NCBI GenBank assembly: GCA_015075175.1
Contig: JABTUV010000008.1
Span: 1 to 64,000, forward strand
Direction: 5' to 3'
DNA: 64,000 bases
Origin: a bacterium
Lineage (GTDB): Bacteria; Hinthialibacterota; Hinthialibacteria; H5-UNCL2
The position numbers and the translations under genes are program-made. The notes under the pieces are model-generated. The model saw nothing but the letters and a program-made list of their open reading frames with translations. It did not search any database and was not told the origin of the DNA. This document shows, in pieces, positions 8,493 through 17,317 of this stretch (position 1 is the first letter of the stretch; each line of letters starts with the position of its first letter).

Positions 8493-9908
8493 ATGGGCTT
8501 TCGCGTTGAAAAGGACTCGATGGGCGAGTTCAAAGTGCCGGAGGAGATGCTCTACGGCGCGCAGACGGCGCGCGCGGTGGATAATTTCCCGGTCTCCGGC
8601 CAGGGCATCGGGCGCGAGATGATCCGCGCGCTCGGGCTGATCAAGTTCGCCGCCGCCCAGGTCAACGTTGACCTGGGACTCGTTCCCAAGGACATCGCCC
8701 AGGCCATCCAGAAGGCGGCCCAGGAGGTCATCGACGGCAAGCTGGACGCCCACTTTCCCGTGGATGTTTTCCAAACCGGCTCGGGTACCAGCAGTAACAT
8801 GAACGTCAACGAGGTCATCTCCAACCGCGCCATACAGATGCTGGGAGGCAAGGTGGGCAGCAAGACGCCCGTGCATCCCAATGACCACGTCAACTTCGGC
8901 CAGTCCAGCAACGACGTCTTTCCCACCGCCATTCACGTGGCGGCGGCGACGCTGATCGAGGCCAAGCTTCTGCCGGCTCTCGGCAAACTCCATGCCTCGC
9001 TGGACCGGAAAGCGAGGGAGTGGGACGACATCGTCAAGATCGGGCGCACGCATCTGCAGGATGCGACGCCCATCCGGCTGGGACAGGAGTTCTCCGGTTA
9101 TGCCAGCCAGGTCGAACACGGCATCGAGCACATCCGGGCGGCCATGCCGCATCTGTGCGAACTGGCCCAGGGCGGAACGGCGGTGGGGACGGGGCTGAAC
9201 ACGCATCCCGAGTTCGGCGCGCGCATGGCGAAGAAATTGTCGCAGTTGACGGGCGTCCCGTTCACGGAGGCGCGCAACCACTTCGAGGCGCAGGCGGCGC
9301 AGGACGCCGCGGTCGCCGTCTCCGGCGCCCTCAAGACGCTGGCGGCCGGTCTCATCAAGATCGCCAACGACATTCGCTTTCTGGGCAGCGGTCCGCGCCT
9401 CGGTCTCGGTGAACTGGAGATTCCCGCGGTGCAGCCCGGCTCCTCCATCATGCCCGGCAAGGTCAATCCCGTCATCTGCGAGTCGCTCATCATGGTTTGC
9501 GCCCAGGTCATCGCCAACGACACGGCCATCACCCTGGGCGGGCTTTATGGAAACTTTGAGCTGAATGTGATGCTGCCTCTCATCGCCCGCAACCTGTTGG
9601 AGCAGATTTCCCTCCTGTCCAACGCGACCGTCATGTTCGCGGAAAAGCTGGTGGACAGCCTTCGCGCCAACCGCGCCGACATCGAGGGCAAGAACGAGCA
9701 GTCGCTTTCGCTGGCGACGGTGCTGGCGCCCAGAATCGGCTACGACCGCGCCGCCGAGATCGCCAAGGAGAGCTTTGCGACGCGCAGGACGGTGCGCGAG
9801 CTCTGCTTCGAGAAGAACGTGCTGCCCCGGGCCGAGCTGGAGAAGGCGCTCGACCTCCGCAGCCAGACCGAACCGAGTGCCGAGAACATCGGCAGCGCCG
9901 GCGGCTGA
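8493..9908 (+). CDS. fumC: Class II fumarate hydratase
   Basis: Iron-free fumarase of the TCA cycle (fumarate to L-malate), 471 residues, the family's normal length. Substrate-site segments are SGTSSNMNVNEVISNRA (about 97-113), HVNFGQSSNDVFPTAIH (about 132-148), GRTHLQDATPIRLGQE with the catalytic-base His at about 187, and the superfamily signature GSSIMPGKVNP at 316-326. ATG 8493 has GGAGG 8 bases upstream. Aspartase and argininosuccinate lyase are relatives, but the pattern here is that of FumC. It stands alone between two repeat elements. Confidence 0.96.
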   Translation: MGFRVEKDSMGEFKVPEEMLYGAQTARAVDNFPVSGQGIGREMIRALGLIKFAAAQVNVDLGLVPKDIAQAIQKAAQEVIDGKLDAHFPVDVFQTGSGTSSNMNVNEVISNRAIQMLGGKVGSKTPVHPNDHVNFGQSSNDVFPTAIHVAAATLIEAKLLPALGKLHASLDRKAREWDDIVKIGRTHLQDATPIRLGQEFSGYASQVEHGIEHIRAAMPHLCELAQGGTAVGTGLNTHPEFGARMAKKLSQLTGVPFTEARNHFEAQAAQDAAVAVSGALKTLAAGLIKIANDIRFLGSGPRLGLGELEIPAVQPGSSIMPGKVNPVICESLIMVCAQVIANDTAITLGGLYGNFELNVMLPLIARNLLEQISLLSNATVMFAEKLVDSLRANRADIEGKNEQSLSLATVLAPRIGYDRAAEIAKESFATRRTVRELCFEKNVLPRAELEKALDLRSQTEPSAENIGSAGG

Positions 9909-9914
9909 ACCCGC

Positions 9915-10010
9915 GGAGTACAAACTTTAGTTTGTTCTTGCCCGCATCTGAACGGAGTACGAGATTTAATTTGTTCTTATTGTGAGAAGCTAACTGAAGT
10001 TTGTACTCCG
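9915..10010. repeat. Inverted repeat of the AACTTCAGTTTG family
   Basis: GGAGTACAAACTTTAGTTTG starts at 9915 and is mirrored by CTAACTGAAGTTTGTACTCC ending near 10009; a third, degenerate GGAGTACGAGATTTAATTTG lies between them at about 9954. A hairpin here could end fumC transcription. Related copies are at 2737 and 25540. Confidence 0.8.
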
Positions 10011-10025
10011 GGCGTGCTACCGCGC

Positions 10026-10054
10026 TTGCTCTCGGATGGACGCGCTGTTATTCT
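10026..10054 (+). promoter_or_regulatory. Predicted sigma70-type promoter, possibly for a leaderless mRNA
   Basis: TTGCTC at 10026-10031, a 17-base spacer, and TATTCT at 10049-10054. Transcription would begin at about 10061, next to the ATG at 10063, which has no ribosome binding site. The two facts together suggest a leaderless transcript for the M1 peptidase. Confidence 0.45.
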
Positions 10055-10062
10055 GAGCCATC

Positions 10063-11949
10063 ATGCGGCTGCGACTCGGGGCTTTTCTCTTTTTTTTCTG
10101 CGTGTTTGGCGCAGGCGTCGGCGCAGAGGACGAGCCGCCGCCGGACTGCATGCACCGCAAGTTCTCGCTGTCCGCCGCCAAGGCGGCCGTGGCCGGCCTG
10201 CCCGAGCGCGTGCCCGGCGGCCACGACGGCTACGACGTGCTCGCCTACGATCTCCGGTTTCACCTCGACCCCGCCGTGCAGCACATCGTTGGGACGGCGA
10301 CGCTGGAAATACGCTGCACGTCGCCCTCGCTTGCGACGCTCACTCTCGATCTCGTCGGCTACACGGTCGCGGAAACATGGGCAAACGGGGCTACGGCGCC
10401 GTACTCCCGCGACGCAAATGCTGAACTTCTGTCGATTCAATTGCCGCAACCCATCACGGCAGGCTCCGTCATCTTGGTCTCGGCGCAATACGCGGGCCGG
10501 CCCGTCGCGGGCAACTGGTTCGGGCTGGAGAACGGCGTGCGTTACTTCGGCAACACGGTCTATCAAGGGGGCGAGCCGGCAGGCTCGCGTTATCTCTATC
10601 CCTGCAACGACCGGCCCGACGACAAGGCGCGCTTTCGCGTGACGACGACGGTGCCGCGCGGCTACCTCGTGTCGGGCACGGGACTGCTGGTCGGCGCCAC
10701 GTCGGACGCGACGCATTCAACCTTTACCTGGAACACCGAGCATCAGGTCACGCCCTACGCCTTGGCCTGGGCGGTCGCGCCCTACCGCGAGCGCGGAGAC
10801 GACACCGCCGCCGTGCCCATTGTCAATTACGTCTTCTCCGAAGTCGCCGGCCCGGCCGGTTTCGACCTCGCCCGCACCGGGCAGATGATGGAGCTCTACG
10901 CCTCGCAGTTCGGGCCGTATCCTTTCGAGAAGTACGGCCACGCGCTGATCAAGGGCTACCTCGTGCTGGAAACCCAGACCATGACCACCATGTCGCAGAG
11001 CGTGATCACCGGCACGCGCAAGCATGAGCCGACGGTTGCGCACGAGCTGGCGCACCAGTGGTGGGGCAACAGCATCACGCCCGCGGAGTGGAGTGAAATC
11101 TGGCTCAACGAGGGCATGGCCAGCTTCTGCGAGGTTCTCTGGATCGAGGCGACGGAGCCGGCGCGAGTGAGGTCCTACCTGGAGCGCTTCACGGAGGAGT
11201 ATCTTAGTTTCGAGCGCGTTTTTGCCGTGCCCGTGGGTGCCCCCGAGCCGCGTTTTCTCTTCTCGCCCACCATTTACAAGAAGGGCGGCTGGGTGTTCCA
11301 CATGCTGCGCGACCGCGTGGGCGAGGCGGCCTTCGACTGGTTGCTGCCCTTCGCTCCTTGCGCGCTGCACGTCGATCCCCGCGACGTGTTTCTGGACCTC
11401 TCGCAGAGCATCGACGCGCGACGCCACGAGTACGTCATGCAGACGACCGGCGACACGCAGATTCCCGGCGATCCGTTGCAGGTGAAGGAGTACAGCATCG
11501 CGGTGAGCGAGGATTTCGTGATCGGCGACGTGGACGTGCGCTGGACGGTCTTTCATCAGCATCTGGGGTTTCTGGAGGCGACGCTGGTTGCGCCCAGCGG
11601 AAAATCGGTGGTGCTGCTGAGCCGCTTCGCGCCCGTAAGCACTCACGGTACGAGCATGGAGGGCACGGTCCTGGACGACGAGGCGCCGATGCGACTGGAG
11701 GACGGCTATCCGCCCTATCGCGGCTGGCGGCGTCCCATGGGTTTGTTGGCGGCGTTGGAGGGCGAGCGCAGCGCGGGGACGTGGCGGCTGCGCTTTCGCA
11801 CCCAGGAGACGGGCTATCGCGGCGCGGTGGACGAGGCGACGCTGCTCTTTCTGCCCGCGCCCCCGCCCGCGCCCGATCCTGCCGACTTGAACGGCGACGG
11901 TCGCGTGGATTGGCTCGATTTCTCTTCCCCCAGTGTTGGAACATGGTAA
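10063..11949 (+). CDS. Secreted M1 family zinc metallopeptidase with P-like domain and broken dockerin-like tail
   Basis: Exported aminopeptidase-N-type protein of 628 residues. A signal peptide (residues 1-21) ends near GVGAED. The M1 N-domain follows from about 55 (YDLRFHLDPAVQHIVGTATL). The zinc motif is HELAH at 327-331 with the third ligand E350 in IWLNEG, i.e. HExxH-18-E. Residues about 470-605 resemble a proprotein-convertase P domain (beta-sandwich, SAGTWRLRFRTQETG). The tail begins as a dockerin-like DLNGDGRVDWLD at 612-623, then ends SSPSVGTW. A one-base shift there would give FLFPQCWNMVI, closer to the dockerin-like ends of the proteins at 14657 and 17318. No ribosome site; see the promoter at 10026. 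Confidence 0.88.
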   Translation: MRLRLGAFLFFFCVFGAGVGAEDEPPPDCMHRKFSLSAAKAAVAGLPERVPGGHDGYDVLAYDLRFHLDPAVQHIVGTATLEIRCTSPSLATLTLDLVGYTVAETWANGATAPYSRDANAELLSIQLPQPITAGSVILVSAQYAGRPVAGNWFGLENGVRYFGNTVYQGGEPAGSRYLYPCNDRPDDKARFRVTTTVPRGYLVSGTGLLVGATSDATHSTFTWNTEHQVTPYALAWAVAPYRERGDDTAAVPIVNYVFSEVAGPAGFDLARTGQMMELYASQFGPYPFEKYGHALIKGYLVLETQTMTTMSQSVITGTRKHEPTVAHELAHQWWGNSITPAEWSEIWLNEGMASFCEVLWIEATEPARVRSYLERFTEEYLSFERVFAVPVGAPEPRFLFSPTIYKKGGWVFHMLRDRVGEAAFDWLLPFAPCALHVDPRDVFLDLSQSIDARRHEYVMQTTGDTQIPGDPLQVKEYSIAVSEDFVIGDVDVRWTVFHQHLGFLEATLVAPSGKSVVLLSRFAPVSTHGTSMEGTVLDDEAPMRLEDGYPPYRGWRRPMGLLAALEGERSAGTWRLRFRTQETGYRGAVDEATLLFLPAPPPAPDPADLNGDGRVDWLDFSSPSVGTW

Positions 11950-11955
11950 TTTAAC

Positions 11956-11997
11956 GCCGGCGACCCGCCGGCTTGCGTGTGGGAATTCTGCCCACAC
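11956..11997. repeat. Two short hairpins after the M1 peptidase gene
   Basis: GCCGGCGACCCGCCGGC at 11956-11972 and GTGTGGGAATTCTGCCCACAC (arms GTGTGGG/CCCACAC) at 11977-11997. The same pair, in the other order, occurs at about 51590-51625. They may act as a terminator for the peptidase gene. Confidence 0.6.
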
Positions 11998-12113
11998 GCT
12001 TCCAAGACGGTACGACGGTTTGAAGCGCGACGGCAAGAGGCCGGCGCGACGACTGGTCGGTTCGCGCGGCGCGTGATAGTCTCCCCGCAATCTGTCAGAA
12101 GGGAAACCATGGC

Positions 12114-13082
12114 GTGAGTCTGGAAGAAGCCCGCCGCGTGATCGACTCGGAGCTGGCCGCTCTCGGCGCGCTGCGCGAGCGGCTGGATGCGTCGTTCACC
12201 GCGGCGGTCGATATACTACACACCTGTCGCGGGCGCGTGGTGGTGACCGGGGTGGGCAAGTCGGGACTGGTGGGACGCATGTTGGCGGCCACCCTCTCCA
12301 GTTGCGGGACGCCCGCGCTCTTTCTCCACGCGGGCGAGGGCGCGCACGGCGACGTGGGCGTCATCCTGCCCGGTGACGTGGTGCTCGCCCTGTCGCAGTC
12401 CGGCGAAACCGAGGAAGTATTGGCCATTCTGCCGGCGGTCAAGAAGATCGGCGCGCGCCTGGTCGTCCTCACCGGCCGCGCCGACAGCACGCTGGCGCGC
12501 CGCGCCGACGCCGTGCTCTTGGTCGAGGTCGAGCGCGAAGCCTGCCCGCTGGGTCTGGCTCCCACCTCCAGCAGTACCGCGCAGAAGGTGCTGGGCGACG
12601 CCTTGGCGATGGCGCTCCTCTCGCGCAAGGGCTTTACCGAGGAGAAGTTCGCGCTCTTTCATCCCGGCGGCTCACTGGGAAAGAAGCTCTTGATGCGCGT
12701 CTCCGACCTGATGCATTCGGGCGACGAGAATCCCGTGCTCTCGGCCGACGCGCCGCTGGAGGCGGCGCTGGACGTGCTTCTGGACAAGCGGCTGGGCGCC
12801 GTCAGCTTGGTGGACGGCGAGGGCAAACTGGCCGGCATCATCGTAGACGGCGACCTCAAGCGCGGGCTGAAGGAGTATCGCGAGAAGTTTCTGGCGCGCT
12901 CGGCGCGCGACATCATGATCAAGACGCCCGTCACCATCCGGCCCGACCAACTGGCGGTTGAGGCCTTTGCGCTGATGGAAAACCGCCCCAGCCAGATTTC
13001 TGTTCTTCCGGTGGTTGACGCAGAGCATCGGCCCGTGGGGATGCTGCGCATGCACGACCTGGTGAGGGCGGGGATCTATTAG
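12114..13082 (+). CDS. kdsD: D-arabinose 5-phosphate isomerase (KpsF/GutQ family)
   Basis: Converts D-ribulose 5-phosphate to D-arabinose 5-phosphate, the first step to Kdo for lipopolysaccharide. It has 322 residues with a SIS sugar-isomerase domain at about 30-180 (VVVTGVGKSGLVGRMLA; LSQSGETEEVL; SSSTAQKVLGDALA) and two CBS domains at about 205-322 (SDLMHSGDENPVL; IMIKTPVTIRPDQLAVEAF). This is the standard architecture. The start is GTG 12114; the ATG five bases upstream meets a stop at once. AAGGG lies about 11 bases before GTG. It supports an outer membrane containing LPS. It stands alone, without other Kdo genes. Confidence 0.92.
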   Translation: MSLEEARRVIDSELAALGALRERLDASFTAAVDILHTCRGRVVVTGVGKSGLVGRMLAATLSSCGTPALFLHAGEGAHGDVGVILPGDVVLALSQSGETEEVLAILPAVKKIGARLVVLTGRADSTLARRADAVLLVEVEREACPLGLAPTSSSTAQKVLGDALAMALLSRKGFTEEKFALFHPGGSLGKKLLMRVSDLMHSGDENPVLSADAPLEAALDVLLDKRLGAVSLVDGEGKLAGIIVDGDLKRGLKEYREKFLARSARDIMIKTPVTIRPDQLAVEAFALMENRPSQISVLPVVDAEHRPVGMLRMHDLVRAGIY

Positions 13083-13103
13083 TAGGAAAACCCGCATAGA
13101 CGC

Positions 13104-13183
13104 GGTGCGCGGTGCGCACCCTACGCCGTCGCCGGTCGCGATGGCGTCCGGCCGTCGCGCGGCAGCAAGCTGCCGCAGTCCAC
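13104..13183. repeat. Two palindromic elements side by side
   Basis: GGTGCGCGGTGCGCACC at 13104-13120 followed by CTAC, then GGCAGCAAGCTGCCGCAGTC within 13159-13183. The same two families in the same pairing lie inside mfd at 31991-32052. Confidence 0.85.
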
Positions 13184-13197
13184 AATGCGCGCCGCTG

Positions 13198-13227
13198 TTG
13201 ACTTTCACGCATCCTCCACGATACGCT
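13198..13227 (+). promoter_or_regulatory. Possible promoter of the DUF2961 gene
   Basis: TTGACT at 13198-13203, an 18-base spacer, and TACGCT at 13222-13227, about 40 bases before the start codon at 13268. Confidence 0.35.
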
Positions 13228-13267
13228 GCCCTTGCGTTATTATCGCGACCCTTCCCCGGAGGACATC

Positions 13268-14364
13268 ATGGCTCCTCTCAACGGTCTTGACTCCTCATCT
13301 CGGCAATCTTTCCTGTCTCGAAAGCGGAGACGCGCAGCATCTCGCCCGAGAACTTCACCGGCGAAAAAGGCAAGGCCGCCATGGCCGAGGACGGGCCGGC
13401 CAGGAACTCGGCGCGCGATCTGGGGCGCGGCTGGAAGATTTCCCCCTTCGTGCGCATCGGCGCGGGGCAGACCTTCACCCTCGCCGACATCGCCGGCCCC
13501 GGCGCCATTCAGCAAATCTGGATGACGCCTACCGGCGATTGGCGCCTCTCCATCCTGCGCATTTACTGGGACGGCCAGCAAGATCCTTCCGTCGAATGCC
13601 CCGTCGGCGACTTCTTCGCCTGCGGCTGGAAAAAGTTCCGACAGATCTCCAGCCTGCCCGTCTGCGTCAATCCCGGCAGCGCCTTCAACTGCTACTGGGA
13701 AATGCCCTTTCGCAAGAAGTGCCGCATCACGCTGGAAAACCTGACCGCCGAGGAGATGGTGCTCTACTACCAGATCAACTACACGCTTACCGACGTGCCC
13801 GAGGACGCGGCCTACTTTCACGCTCAGTTCCGCCGCACCAATCCGCTGCCGTACAAAGAAGTGTACACGATCCTGGACGGCGTTTCCGGTTGGGGCCACT
13901 ACGTGGGAACCTACCTGGCCTGGCAGCCCAACAACAACGGCTGGTGGGGCGAGGGCGAGATCAAGTTTTACCTTGACGGGGACGGCGAGTTTCCCACCAT
14001 CGCGGGCACGGGCACGGAGGATTACTTCTGCGGATCCTATGACTTCGAGCTGAAGGACGCGCAGGGGAAGGGCTACTACCAGGAGTTCACCACCCCCTAC
14101 GCGGGCATGAGCGTGATCCTCCCCGATCATCTGTACGCGCCCAACCTGCGGTTTAACCTCTATCGCTGGCACATCATGGACCCGGTGCGATTCCAGAAGG
14201 ACTTGCGCGTGACCATGCAGGCGCTGGGCTGGCGGGGCGGACGCGCCGAGCGGCGCTACCTGCCGCTGCGCGACGACATCGCCAGCGTCGCCTATTGGTA
14301 CCAGGCGCTGCCGACCACGCCGTTTCCGGCGCTGCCGTCGCGCGATGAGCTGGAGATCATATAG
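13268..14364 (+). CDS. DUF2961 family protein, frameshifted near its start
   Basis: Short, single-unit DUF2961 protein (about 365 residues); the family has a jelly-roll fold related to sugar-active proteins, and some members are reported glycoside hydrolases. The start at ATG 13268 has GGAGG about 6 bases upstream and gives MAPLNGL. The conserved next part (SKAETRSISPENFTGEKGKA, from about 13316) is in another frame, so one base is missing, or two are extra, near 13287-13291. The rest reads well: ISPFVRIGAGQTFTLADIAG, VECPVGDFFACGW, GTGTEDYFCGSYDFE and the C-terminal VAYWYQALP. No signal peptide, unlike the longer DUF2961 protein at 49903. The substrate is unknown. Confidence 0.85.
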
Positions 14365-14372
14365 GAGAAGGG

Positions 14373-14580
14373 CGCGCAGAGGCGCAGAGAGCGCAGAGAG
14401 GACTCTTTACCTCTCCCTTGAGGGAGAGGTCGGCCCGCAGGGCCGGGTGAGGGGGAAACTGCTCGCGCAGAGGCGCAGGGAACGAAGAGAGGAGTCTCCA
14501 CCTCTCCCTTGAGGGAGAGGTCGGCCCGCAAAGCCGGGTGAGGGGGAAACTGCTCGCGCAGAGGCGCAGGGAACGCAGAG
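14373..14580. repeat. 91-bp tandem repeat with internal palindrome
   Basis: Two nearly identical 91-bp units at 14373-14463 and 14464-14554 and a third partial unit at 14555-14580. Each full unit contains the palindrome CCTCTCCCTTGAGGGAGAGG, then GGCCC/GGCCG-type pairs ending GCCGGGTGAGGGGGAAACTG. The region lies in the convergent junction between the DUF2961 gene and the dockerin-like gene. A related CCCTCTCCC/GGGAGAGGG hairpin is at 63089-63109. Confidence 0.9.
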
Positions 14581-14656
14581 ATTACGATTCGGAATCATAA
14601 TCTGGCTTGTGCTCGTAATCTCACTCGGGGTGGGTCGGGCATTCCCGCCCGACGGA

Positions 14657-17002
14657 TCAGCGTGAGCCCCACTCGGCGAGAAGATTCTGCAGGTCGAGCG
14701 CGTCCACGTAGCCGTCGCCGTTCAGGTCGCCCTCGCGCGGCTCTTCGCTGGGTTCCTCGCCCCATTGCAGCGACAACTCGAAGAGCGCCGCCCAACGAGT
14801 ATGCAGCGGCGTGGGCGTGGGACTGGGCGTGCCCGTCGCGGTCGGCGAGAACGTCGGCGTCGCGGTAAAGGTGTCGGTCCACGTCGGAGTCCAGGTGGGG
14901 GTGGCCGTCGGCGGGTCGGTCCAAGTCGGCGTCTGGGTCGGCGAAGGCGTGTCTGTCCCAGTGTTTGTGGCAGTGGGCGTCGATGTCGGCGGCTGCGGCG
15001 TGGGCGTGGGCGTCCACTTGTCGTCGGGTGGAGGCGTCGGGTCGGTCGGCGTGGGCGTGGCCTCTTCCCACGGCGTGGGAGTCTCGGTCGGCTCGATGTC
15101 CGGCGGCGTGGGCGTGGGCGTAGGCGTGGGCGTCCACTTGTCGTCGGGCGGGTCCGGCATCTCCCCGGTATGGAAGGTGAACGCCGGACTCCACGCGCTC
15201 GTGCGATCCCAGCATTCCTTCTCGCGCGCGCGCCAGTAATACGTCGTGTGGGAATTGAGCCAGCCCGCTTCAATCACCCAGGGCAAGGGAGTGGTAAAAT
15301 CCCGGTCCAAGCGGCGCGAGATGGGATGCAGTCCCGCCGGGTCCCAGCTGATACAGACGCGCCGGGAGACAACCGACTCGTTCAGCTCTTGCCAGGCCAT
15401 GCCGGGCGTATCGGTGTCGATCGTGGCGCCGTCGGTGGGACTCGTGGCCACGGCGGGCGACAGGATAGGCGCCAAGTCGGATCGTTCGTCCCAATGGTGT
15501 TCGACGCGCAGCGCCGCTCCGGGCGCGGACGCAAACCGCACCTCGACGCGGTTGTCGCGCCCCGCCAAGAGCTCCGGCAGCGAGCGCGGCGCGCACTGAA
15601 TGTCCCCCACCACGGAAAGACTGTCGATGCCGTCGCTGGCAGGATCGATCGAGGTCAGGACCAGGTTGATTCTGAAATTGTAAACGGCTGCACCCCAGTT
15701 GGGGGAAATCGCCTCCGCCAGTGAAAACTCGGCCGTCCCGTCGAAGGGGGCGCTCAGCACCGCCAGGCGGGTGGTCTGCGTGCCCCCGCCGAATGCGCCG
15801 GCGCCATCGGCGAATTCGTCGCTGCCGGCCGGGGCAAAATGCACCGCCAGCGAGGCCTCGCGTTCGACCAGGCGCGCGCCGACCGTCACCTTGCCCCCGA
15901 CAAACACGTACGGGCAATTCATCTCCACACTGACGACCGCCGGCTCGGAGCTGTCCAGGACGTGGAGGGCGGGCGCCTCCTCAGCCGTGCCCGCGGCCAC
16001 GTTGACCAGCGACAGGCGCTCCTGGTCGGCGGGGTTCCTCAGGTCAGGCTGGTAACTCAATCGGCCGTTGCCGTACAGAGGGGGGCGCTGCAGATACAGG
16101 TTGTCGTGATACAACCCCCAGTTGTAGAAACAGCGTTCCAGGCTCTCGCGCGGGCGCAGCGTCATTTTCATGGTGTGCGCGGTCGTCCACCATCCGCTGT
16201 AAACGTTGTTGTCGTAAGTACTGGCGTAGATGTCGCGGACCATGGCGCCCGACACGCGCTCCACCAGCTCCGGTCGCGCCGCCGCCGTCTGGACCGACGC
16301 GACCGTCCGGTTGTCGTCCTCGGGATAGAACACCTGCAGGTCCGCGTCCAACATGCGCCATCCGCCGTCGAAATACACCTCGGGGACCACGTGCCCCGAC
16401 AGCATCCAGTTGCGCGCCTGGCTGAACCCCGCCAGCAGAAACATGCACTCGAGTACCGCCGCCGAGTCGTCGCAGAATCCATACCCGTACACGTTCAAGT
16501 ACTTTACCGGATCGTGGACTTCGCTGCCGCCCTCGGCCGGATACCAGTGGTAGCGGTTCTCGCACAGGAACCGCCAGAGCTTGAACGCACGGTCGTGGTC
16601 GGTCGTGGCGCCCCCGACCGCCTCCGTCACGATCTTGCGCGAGTCGTACCAGTCCCGCTGTCCGTTCACGACTACCCAGGGGTTGACGATGTCCACCTCG
16701 CCGTCGTTGGCCAGGAGGATGGAGCGGTTATCGACGAGCGTGCGTCCGGCCAGATCGACTGAATAGGCGCCGGGTTCGGCCAGGGTCAGGCTGAAGGAGG
16801 CGGAGACGGGGCCGGTCGCGTCGGCGGCATGGGGCGGGCGGGGCTTGGCGCGCGGCAGCAGCTCTTCCGCCTCGTAATACTCCATCGGCAGCGAGGTGGG
16901 CGGCGGATAATCGCTGGCGGGGGCCGTGCCCGTCAGGCAAAGACACGCCACCATGCCGAGTACGAGCAGGGCAGGGCGCACGCCGGAGAAAAAACCACAC
17001 AT
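14657..17002 (-). CDS. Secreted transglutaminase-like protein with Thr-Pro linker and dockerin-like tail
   Basis: Exported protein of 781 residues. A signal peptide covers residues 1-29 (ALLVLGMVACLCLTGTAPA). A transglutaminase/cysteine-protease fold is suggested by the triad Cys177 (YGYGFCDDSAAVLE), His204 (LSGHVVPEVYFDGGWR) and Asp219 (MLDADLQV). Beta-rich regions follow. Residues about 635-755 form a low-complexity TPTPTPTP / PPDDKWTPTPTP linker in which PPDDKWTPTPT appears twice. The last 23 residues (DLNGDGYVDALDLQNLLAEW) form one calcium-binding dockerin-like repeat. ATG 17002 is preferred over GTG 17014 because GGTGG lies 5 bases upstream. It lies 315 bases downstream of a second dockerin-like gene on the same strand. 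The enzymatic role (crosslinking or peptide cleavage) is not known. Confidence 0.85.
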   Translation of the reverse strand: MCGFFSGVRPALLVLGMVACLCLTGTAPASDYPPPTSLPMEYYEAEELLPRAKPRPPHAADATGPVSASFSLTLAEPGAYSVDLAGRTLVDNRSILLANDGEVDIVNPWVVVNGQRDWYDSRKIVTEAVGGATTDHDRAFKLWRFLCENRYHWYPAEGGSEVHDPVKYLNVYGYGFCDDSAAVLECMFLLAGFSQARNWMLSGHVVPEVYFDGGWRMLDADLQVFYPEDDNRTVASVQTAAARPELVERVSGAMVRDIYASTYDNNVYSGWWTTAHTMKMTLRPRESLERCFYNWGLYHDNLYLQRPPLYGNGRLSYQPDLRNPADQERLSLVNVAAGTAEEAPALHVLDSSEPAVVSVEMNCPYVFVGGKVTVGARLVEREASLAVHFAPAGSDEFADGAGAFGGGTQTTRLAVLSAPFDGTAEFSLAEAISPNWGAAVYNFRINLVLTSIDPASDGIDSLSVVGDIQCAPRSLPELLAGRDNRVEVRFASAPGAALRVEHHWDERSDLAPILSPAVATSPTDGATIDTDTPGMAWQELNESVVSRRVCISWDPAGLHPISRRLDRDFTTPLPWVIEAGWLNSHTTYYWRAREKECWDRTSAWSPAFTFHTGEMPDPPDDKWTPTPTPTPTPPDIEPTETPTPWEEATPTPTDPTPPPDDKWTPTPTPQPPTSTPTATNTGTDTPSPTQTPTWTDPPTATPTWTPTWTDTFTATPTFSPTATGTPSPTPTPLHTRWAALFELSLQWGEEPSEEPREGDLNGDGYVDALDLQNLLAEWGSR

Positions 17003-17317
17003 GAGTCCACCCACAGTCAGGAGTCTGAGAAGTTGGGTGATGGACGCGTCAGAGCCAGGGACATGAGCAGACAGTCAGGTCGTCAGGCCGATGCGCATCA
17101 GACCGAAGTCTATCCTGGCGAATGGGCGATGTCAGAAAAAAAACAGCGGGGAACGGAAATTTTTCAAAACCGGGGAAACGGCAGAGATAATATGAGACGA
17201 GTCGCAGCCGCAGCGTGACGCAAGTCAATTTTCGCGCTGGTATCTCGTGGGTAAGCAGGTTTTGGCGTGCGCAAAAATTGCGCAGAGCCCGGCCGCGTGA
17301 GAGACTGTCGCTTGTCC
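17003..17317. other. 315-base gap with an AT-rich island
   Basis: No gene. On the minus strand (the sense of both neighbours) there is a run of eight T at 17138-17145 and an AT-rich patch at about 17130-17200 (GAAAAATTTCC, TCATATTATC), unusual in this GC-rich window. It could hold the terminator of the upstream gene or the promoter of the transglutaminase gene; no clean -35/-10 pair was found. Confidence 0.4.

Noticed and set aside
8322-9923. 533-codon open frame opposite fumC
   Set aside because: Shadow of a strongly conserved fumarase gene in a high-GC sequence.
17003-17317. Riboswitch or small RNA in the AT-rich gap
   Set aside because: A T run and AT-rich patch are present, but no conserved riboswitch motif or strong stem could be found by eye.
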